A stretch of DNA of 28,782 bases. It comes from Sporisorium sorghi. Taxonomy: Eukaryota > Basidiomycota > Ustilaginomycetes > Ustilaginales > Ustilaginaceae. Numbering within the stretch: position 1 is the first letter of the stretch; the number at the start of each line of letters is the position of its first letter. Of this stretch, positions 26,729 through 28,782 are shown one piece after another. The notes under the pieces are model-generated. The model made no database searches and was not told the DNA's origin. It saw only the letters and a program-made list of their open reading frames with translations. The stretch covers positions 1 to 28,782 of the forward strand of contig JALCCG010000264.1 in the NCBI GenBank assembly GCA_023212695.1, in the 5' to 3' direction. A program made the translations under genes and the position numbers.

Positions 26729-28678
26729 TCACAACTTCCTCACTGCCGCCTCGAGGATGGTCGTGACGGCCGGGAGCACCACTTTACGGTTAGCGCGCGC
26801 ATTGGCCTGCTTGTACACCTTGGCCCAGCTGTTGGGCTTGCTGTCGCGCTTGCCGTCGCTGTCGACGCCTTTAACGCGCTCCTTTTTCCCACCTGCGCTC
26901 TCGGGCAGCCGCTGACCCTTCCACGGCTGTTCGAGCATCAACCGCCTCTCCACCTGATCTGGCGCCGTCACGTGCGCGTCCGCTTCCAGCCCACGCCTCA
27001 GCTCGTCCCACAGCACCGACGCTTTGCTCGACGGCATCGTACGTGGCGCAAACGCCAGGACCAGTTCACGCTTGTGCTTGCCCGCGTCCACCTGGCCCTC
27101 GGGCACGCGGAACGAGCCCGTCATCACCGCAACGTCGATTTTACGCTCGGCCATAAACTCGTCCAGCGTCGCCCACCACGCCGCCCACGCCTGCTTCACC
27201 TCGAGCTTCGCATCGGCCGCATCGCTGAGGCTAGGAGTGGGACGGTCCTTGTGCAGCCACTCGACCAGGCTGATTGGCACCGAGGCGAAGCCGAGCCGCA
27301 GCGCCACCTGCGCGCTCGCCGCGTCCGAGCCCTCCGGGTGCGTAAAGTCGAGCTCCTTGTAATCGCGACGCAGCAGATCGCGCCCGCTCAGATGCGAGAC
27401 CGCCTGCTTGGAGCGCGACAGGATCTGCCAGTACGGCGCCAGTGTAATCTTGGCACTGTGCGTCGCCGAGTCGGTCTGCTCGGACGGACTGATGGGTCGG
27501 ATCGGCTCGACGGACGCTCCCTGCTGAAAGTCGTTCTTGAGCGGCGAGAACGACAGCGCGGTCTCTCGAAGCTGGTCGGCGGTGTTGGGGCTGCCGAATG
27601 AGGATATGGGAAAGAGCGTCTTGATGGCGTCAAAGTCGGTCTGGGTCGCTTTGCCACGCGGCGCACCTCGCAGGTTGTCCGTGTCGATGATGATGGCGCT
27701 GATCAAGAGATCCGCCACCTCTCGCAGGCCGACATCGGATGTAGAAGCGTTGGCGAATCGATCGGCAAACAGCTCGGCGACCAGACTGCTGCAGCTCCCC
27801 ACCGGCTCCTTTGATGGAGACTTGACGATTCTTAACGCCGCGTTGGTGTGATCGCCAACGTCCTCGTGATGATCAATGACGATGTCCACCTGACGATTGG
27901 AAGCCCTCGCTCCGCCCCACGGCCCTGTGAGCGAAGGATGATCGACCAGCCCCAGCGCCACATTTGCTGACGGCGCAAAGGCGTCCGAGTTGAGCTCGAG
28001 CCCCAGCGTCTTGTGCACGTCGTCCAGGTAGAAGACGTGCTCCGGTACGATGCCCGCTGCTCGAAAAGCCGCCGTATTCTCGGGACGGAGCACGTCGTCG
28101 GTGTGCATGCTCTGTATCAATGGCACGTATGTCGACTGTGGCAAGTCGTAGCCGGTCGGAGCACCGAAGCGCGAGAGCAGATAGCTCAAGCCAATAGCGC
28201 AAGAAGCCGAGTCGAGATCGCCCGCCTCGTTGCCCATGATGAGCGTGAGCTTGCCCTGCGACGAGGATGGCTGCTCGAGGTGAGTGAAAGCATCTTGCTT
28301 GGCTTGCACAAGATAGTCTTCCAATGATAGTGGCTTGGTGTCGCCATCTGCGTGAGCTGTTGCTGACGAGGACGAAGCCATGGGGATGGGTTGAGCTTGA
28401 CTTCGAGGTTGACTCTGGCTCCAGTAGACGTAGTCGGTGAAGGACAAGAAGACGACGGATGAAACAGCTACGAAGGAAAGCAGAGCGACGAGTCGAAGGA
28501 TAGCCTGGTTGCGACCAGCTGCAGCTCTTGTGGTTTGGTACGAGTAGATTGGTTGGTACTGCTGCTGAACCATATGGCTTTCCGGCGAAAAGGGGGTGGT
28601 CGATGTCGTGAGTAGGAGGCAGAGACAAGCGAGACCAACACCGTCGAAAACAAAGCTTTTCCACGTTTCCATTTCCAT
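26729..28678 (-). CDS. PPX1: Exopolyphosphatase (PPX1-type DHH phosphoesterase) with N-terminal membrane segment
   Basis: A single exon of 649 residues. PPX1 enzymes remove terminal phosphates from inorganic polyphosphate. The four DHH metal motifs are complete: GNEAGDLDSA (149-158), LVDHP (244-248), the DHH signature VIDHHEDVG (267-275) and IIIDTDNL (329-336). A DHHA2-type domain follows, with SGRDLLRRDYKELDF. Yeast Ppx1 is a soluble protein of about 400 residues; this protein has an extra ~100-residue N-terminus. That extension contains a weak hydrophobic stretch (about 10-24) and a clear transmembrane segment (about 60-80, ILRLVALLSFVAVSSVVFLSF), suggesting a type II membrane-anchored form. 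Later in-frame ATGs at 28573 (before the transmembrane segment) and 28381 (after it, MASSSSAT) could give alternative forms. Downstream on the same strand is the A65 tract and the broken stomatin gene. Confidence 0.92.
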   Translation of the reverse strand: MEMETWKSFVFDGVGLACLCLLLTTSTTPFSPESHMVQQQYQPIYSYQTTRAAAGRNQAILRLVALLSFVAVSSVVFLSFTDYVYWSQSQPRSQAQPIPMASSSSATAHADGDTKPLSLEDYLVQAKQDAFTHLEQPSSSQGKLTLIMGNEAGDLDSASCAIGLSYLLSRFGAPTGYDLPQSTYVPLIQSMHTDDVLRPENTAAFRAAGIVPEHVFYLDDVHKTLGLELNSDAFAPSANVALGLVDHPSLTGPWGGARASNRQVDIVIDHHEDVGDHTNAALRIVKSPSKEPVGSCSSLVAELFADRFANASTSDVGLREVADLLISAIIIDTDNLRGAPRGKATQTDFDAIKTLFPISSFGSPNTADQLRETALSFSPLKNDFQQGASVEPIRPISPSEQTDSATHSAKITLAPYWQILSRSKQAVSHLSGRDLLRRDYKELDFTHPEGSDAASAQVALRLGFASVPISLVEWLHKDRPTPSLSDAADAKLEVKQAWAAWWATLDEFMAERKIDVAVMTGSFRVPEGQVDAGKHKRELVLAFAPRTMPSSKASVLWDELRRGLEADAHVTAPDQVERRLMLEQPWKGQRLPESAGGKKERVKGVDSDGKRDSKPNSWAKVYKQANARANRKVVLPAVTTILEAAVRKL

Positions 28679-28705
28679 CTCCCGAGAAAATCAAAAATCA
28701 CTCCA

Positions 28706-28782
28706 AAAAAGAAAAAGAAAAAGAAAAAGAAAAAGAAAAAGAAAAAGAAAAAGAAAAAGAAAAAGAAAAAGAAAAAGAAAAA
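28706..28782. repeat. (AAAAAG)n hexanucleotide array running off the right edge
   Basis: About 13 perfect AAAAAG units begin 28 bp upstream of the PPX1 start codon and continue to the last base. On the PPX1 coding strand this is a CTTTTT pyrimidine tract in the 5' leader or promoter. The array probably stopped the assembly here. Confidence 0.9.

Noticed and set aside
26441..27601. 386-codon plus-strand frame opposite PPX1
   Set aside because: Starts with poly-Phe from the T tract and runs antisense to the DHH enzyme; shadow.
1..28782. tRNA, rRNA, CRISPR, phage or biosynthetic-cluster features
   Set aside because: No B-box-like tRNA sequence, no rRNA-like conserved blocks, no regularly spaced repeats and no grouping of pathway enzymes were seen.

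Overview
The window looks like nuclear DNA of a basidiomycete fungus, most likely a smut or smut-related yeast (Ustilaginomycetes). The evidence is moderately GC-rich coding sequence, intron-poor genes with short GT-AG introns, Ser- and acid-rich disordered insertions in housekeeping proteins, and long poly(dA:dT) tracts in gene-flanking DNA. The genus assignment is inference. The right edge is a hexanucleotide repeat and the left edge is a transposon remnant, so the window may be a contig that ends in repeats.

Layout. Positions 1-1970 are repeat-derived: a decayed pogo/Fot-type (CENP-B-like) transposase with two in-frame stops runs off the left edge. It is followed by short palindromes and a candidate solo LTR. 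From 1971 there is an ordinary gene-dense block: RIO2 kinase (-), an NPC2/ML lipid-transfer protein (+), a single-pass membrane protein with a DUF4097-like beta-repeat domain (-), a large mitochondrial PPR protein (+), the ESCRT-III subunit Vps20 in five exons (-) and a disordered protein of unknown function (-). A gene desert of about 4.1 kb (14.0-18.2 kb) follows. Then come the mitochondrial aminopeptidase ICP55 (+), a GST-like protein (-), a UbiG/COQ3-type methyltransferase with an apparently missing C-terminus (+) and mitochondrial ketol-acid reductoisomerase ILV5 (-, two exons). After a second non-coding stretch of about 1.7 kb lies a broken stomatin-family gene (-), a 65-base poly(T) tract, and a membrane-anchored exopolyphosphatase of the PPX1 type (-).

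There is no operon or obvious biosynthetic cluster. Genes mostly alternate as divergent pairs sharing a promoter (RIO2/NPC2, DUF4097-like/PPR, GST/methyltransferase) and convergent pairs sharing a short 3' region (NPC2/DUF4097-like, PPR/VPS20, ICP55/GST, methyltransferase/ILV5). Three products (PPR protein, ICP55, ILV5) are predicted mitochondrial and three act in membrane or endolysosomal biology (NPC2, Vps20, and perhaps the PPxY membrane protein), but nothing shows that they work together.

The most unusual locus is at 25.9-28.7 kb. Read on the minus strand it runs: intronless PPX1 coding sequence, about 217 bases of 3' flank, 65 consecutive A, then the 3' half of a stomatin gene that lacks its first half and carries a 2-base slippage frameshift. 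This is the layout expected if a polyadenylated PPX1 transcript had been retro-inserted into a stomatin gene, although a misassembly at the homopolymer is a serious alternative. I found no phage, CRISPR, rRNA or tRNA features.
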